The notes under the pieces were generated by a model, which saw only the letters and a program-made list of their open reading frames with translations, ran no database searches and had not been told where the DNA came from. From CADEEN01 sp963751775 (GTDB taxonomy: Bacteria; Pseudomonadota; Gammaproteobacteria; Burkholderiales; Burkholderiaceae_C), in contig CAVVVW010000003.1 in the NCBI GenBank assembly GCA_963751775.1, positions 186,001-250,000 of the forward strand: DNA of 64,000 nucleotides, written 5' to 3'. Positions 62,041 to 64,000 of this stretch are shown here, one piece after another (positions within the stretch are counted from its first letter, which is position 1; each line of letters begins with the position of its first letter). The translations under genes were made by a program, and so were the position numbers.

Positions 62041-64000
62041 ATGAGAAAGCCCGTTCGCGATCTGGGTGTTCTCGCCATCGCGGCCGCGTTGGTGTGGTCG
62101 TGTCTGAGCGCGCTGGCGCAGCCGGCGGCGGCGCCGCCCGAGCAGCAACGACCGCGCATCGGGTTGGTTCTCTCCGGCGGCGGCGCCCGCGGCTTTGCGC
62201 ACATCGGTGTGCTGCGCGTGCTGCGCGAGATGAACGTGCCGGTGGACATCATCGTCGGCACCAGCATGGGCTGCGTCGTCGGCGGTGCGTTCGCGGCGGG
62301 GCGCACGATCGAAGACCTCGAGCGCGTCGTGCGCGACACCGATTGGGACCGCGTGCTGGCCGATCGCCCGGCGCGCGACGAGCTGACTTTCCGGCGGCGC
62401 GATGAAGACATCCTGCTGCCGTCACGCATCGAATTCGGCCTCAGTCGGGACGGTCTCTCGCTGCCGCCTGGCGCCGCCGACAATGGGGCTCTCGAGTTGG
62501 CGCTGGCGCGCCTGCTGCCGGCCGGCATGCACGACCGCCCGGCCAATGATCTGGCACTCACGTTTCGTTCGGTGGCTTCGGACCTGTTGTCGGGCGAACT
62601 CGTCGAGCTGTCCGACACGCCGCTGTTCCTGACCATGCGCGCATCGCTGTCGGTGCCGGGCGTATTCGCGCCGGTGCGCGTCAATGGACGCCTGCTGGTC
62701 GACGGCGGCCTGGTGCGCAACCTGCCGGTCGACATTGCCCGTGCCCTGGGTGCCGACATCGTCATCGCGGTCAATGTCGGCACGCCGCTGGCCCCGGAGC
62801 ACGAACTCGGTACTTCGCTCGGGGTGGCCCAGCAGATGCTGCGCATCCTGACCGAGCAGAACGTGCAGCGCTCGTTGAAGGAGTTGCGGCCCGATGACAT
62901 CCTGATTGCCCCCGATTTGGCGGGCGTGAGTTTCATGGACTTTCGTGCCCATGAGCGTGCGATGCAGGTCGGTGTGGACGCCGCGCGACGCATGGCCGCG
63001 CAACTGCATGCCACTGGCCTTGCCGCCAGAGCGCTACGCCGAGCACGAGCGCGCGCGCCACGCCGGGGCCGCGCTGGCGGCATTGCCGCGGCCGCTGGCG
63101 CGTATCGATGCGGAAGGGCTGCGTCACATCAATCCGGCTGCACTGCTGGCGCAGTCGGGGCTGCGGGCAGGGCAGTCCCTGAGTGCCGAGCAGGTGTACG
63201 AGGCCGCATCGCACCTGTACGGTCGTGGTGATATCGAGCGCGTCTACGCCGAAGTGGCCGACGTCGACATGCAGCGCAACGTGACCCTGCATGTGACGGA
63301 AGCGGAGTGGGCGCGCAGCCGGCTGCGCCTCGGCCTGGAGCTGACCACGGACTTCTCCGACAGCAGCACCTTCGGTATCGTCGGCATGCATGTTGCGACG
63401 TCATTGAACGACTGGGGCGCCGAGCTGCGAACCATTGCCCGCATCGGCACCCGGCGTTCGCTGGGTGCCGAGTGGTGGCAGCCGCTGGGCGCCGGCTCGG
63501 ATTGGTATGTCGCGCCGTCTTTGGGCTATGGCGCGGGCGCAATGGATATCTTCGATGCCGGTAGGCGTGTGGCACGCGCCGGCTACAGCGGGACACAGGT
63601 CGGGGTGGCCGCCGGGCGGCAACTGGCGGATTGGGGTGATGTGCGTGTGGGCATCTACCGTGCTGTGCAGCGCGATCGACTGCTGATCCCCGAAGATCCG
63701 TCGAACACCAGCCACGAAGCCGGCAACGGCCGCTTCGTTCAACTGCGCATCGACACCCTCGAGCCGATCGCGTTTCCGGTGCAGGGCCAGCTGTTGTTTG
63801 CGGAGTGGGTACAGCCTGACCACGTCGGACTCATTGGCGCCGTCTGCGGCGCATACGCTCACTGACCGGACTCGCGGCCTTCAACTTCGGCGACTGGGGG
63901 GGGCATGTCTACGGCGAATGGGCGCGCACACGGGGCGGCCTTGCGCCGCTGCGTCTGGGTGGCTTCCTGCGCTTGTCGGGCAGCGAAGCGCTGTCGATCA
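62041..64000 (+). CDS. Patatin-like phospholipase with POTRA/barrel, type Vd autotransporter-like (3' partial, two frameshifts)
   Basis: Signal peptide MRKPVRDLGVLAIAAALVWS is followed by a patatin domain. The glycine-rich oxyanion motif is LVLSGGGARGFAHIGVLRVL, the serine nucleophile is in IVGTSMGCVVGG (GxSxG) and the catalytic aspartate in VDGGLVRNLP. After about residue 320 the frame shifts at about 63010; the new frame gives a POTRA-like part and then beta-strands of a BamA-type barrel (RSRLRLGLELTTDFSDSS). Another shift at about 63850 is needed to continue into G-L-A-A-F-N-F-G-D-W-G-G-H at the window end. The architecture matches PlpD-type secreted phospholipases. Confidence 0.83.

Noticed and set aside
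1..64000. tRNA or rRNA genes, CRISPR arrays, insertion sequences, prophage
   Set aside because: I found no cloverleaf with TTCRANNC-type arm, no regular direct repeats, no transposase, integrase, or phage structural gene in any frame.

Overview
The window is high-GC bacterial chromosome, most likely a betaproteobacterium of the order Burkholderiales (Rubrivivax/Leptothrix-like). The reasons are the block rplM-rpsI-DUF6776-bactofilin-erpA-anmK-M23 peptidase-tyrS, a double-length UvrA, a Bug-family binding protein, and GC-rich intergenic palindromes typical of that group. The lineage is inferred from gene content, not from a database search.

Layout. 1-13.5 kb: the end of dadA, then htpG, srkA, a DUF2726 protein and the housekeeping block through tyrS, a cation efflux gene and dtd. 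13.5-38.2 kb: a large catabolic region for 2-aminoethylphosphonate (AEP) and probably related amines. A minus-strand operon runs phnW, glutamine-synthetase-like ligase, iron alcohol dehydrogenase, gamma-glutamyl hydrolase, aldehyde dehydrogenase, HAD phosphatase, pbfA. From the same intergenic region a plus-strand operon runs phnR (GntR), phnA, phnY, a Na/phosphate transporter and an EamA membrane protein. A second minus-strand operon carries an AEP-type ABC importer (binding protein, ATPase, fused permease), a dimethylglycine-dehydrogenase-like protein and a Rieske oxygenase of glycine-betaine-monooxygenase type. A second dimethylglycine-dehydrogenase-like gene diverges from it. 38.4-48 kb: fifteen gene-length reading frames, all on the plus strand, plus two remnants (GFA zinc proteins, VOC proteins, SnoaL, DUF1801, methyltransferase, MBL, AHSA1, GST and others). 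One palindrome there resembles an integron attC site. 48-52 kb: a Bug binding protein and a DctPQM TRAP transporter. 52-64 kb: a LysR regulator, an acetyltransferase, a roughly 1,909-codon tandem UvrA, a semialdehyde dehydrogenase and a patatin-barrel protein running off the end.

How the AEP genes fit together. The importer takes up AEP; PhnW converts it to phosphonoacetaldehyde; PbfA would feed 1-hydroxy-AEP into the same intermediate; PhnY oxidises it to phosphonoacetate; PhnA splits that to acetate and phosphate; the Na/Pi protein could then handle surplus phosphate. Inserted in the phnW operon is a set (ligase, alcohol dehydrogenase, aldehyde dehydrogenase, gamma-glutamyl hydrolase) that matches a gamma-glutamylated amino-alcohol route such as the one proposed for ethanolamine. 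The Rieske oxygenase and the two demethylase-like proteins suggest that N-methylated amines are also used.

Caution. About thirty reading frames are broken by single-base shifts. Where I could align frames by eye, removing or adding one base restores a full-length family member. This points to sequence errors rather than gene decay, so these genes are annotated as CDS spanning the break.
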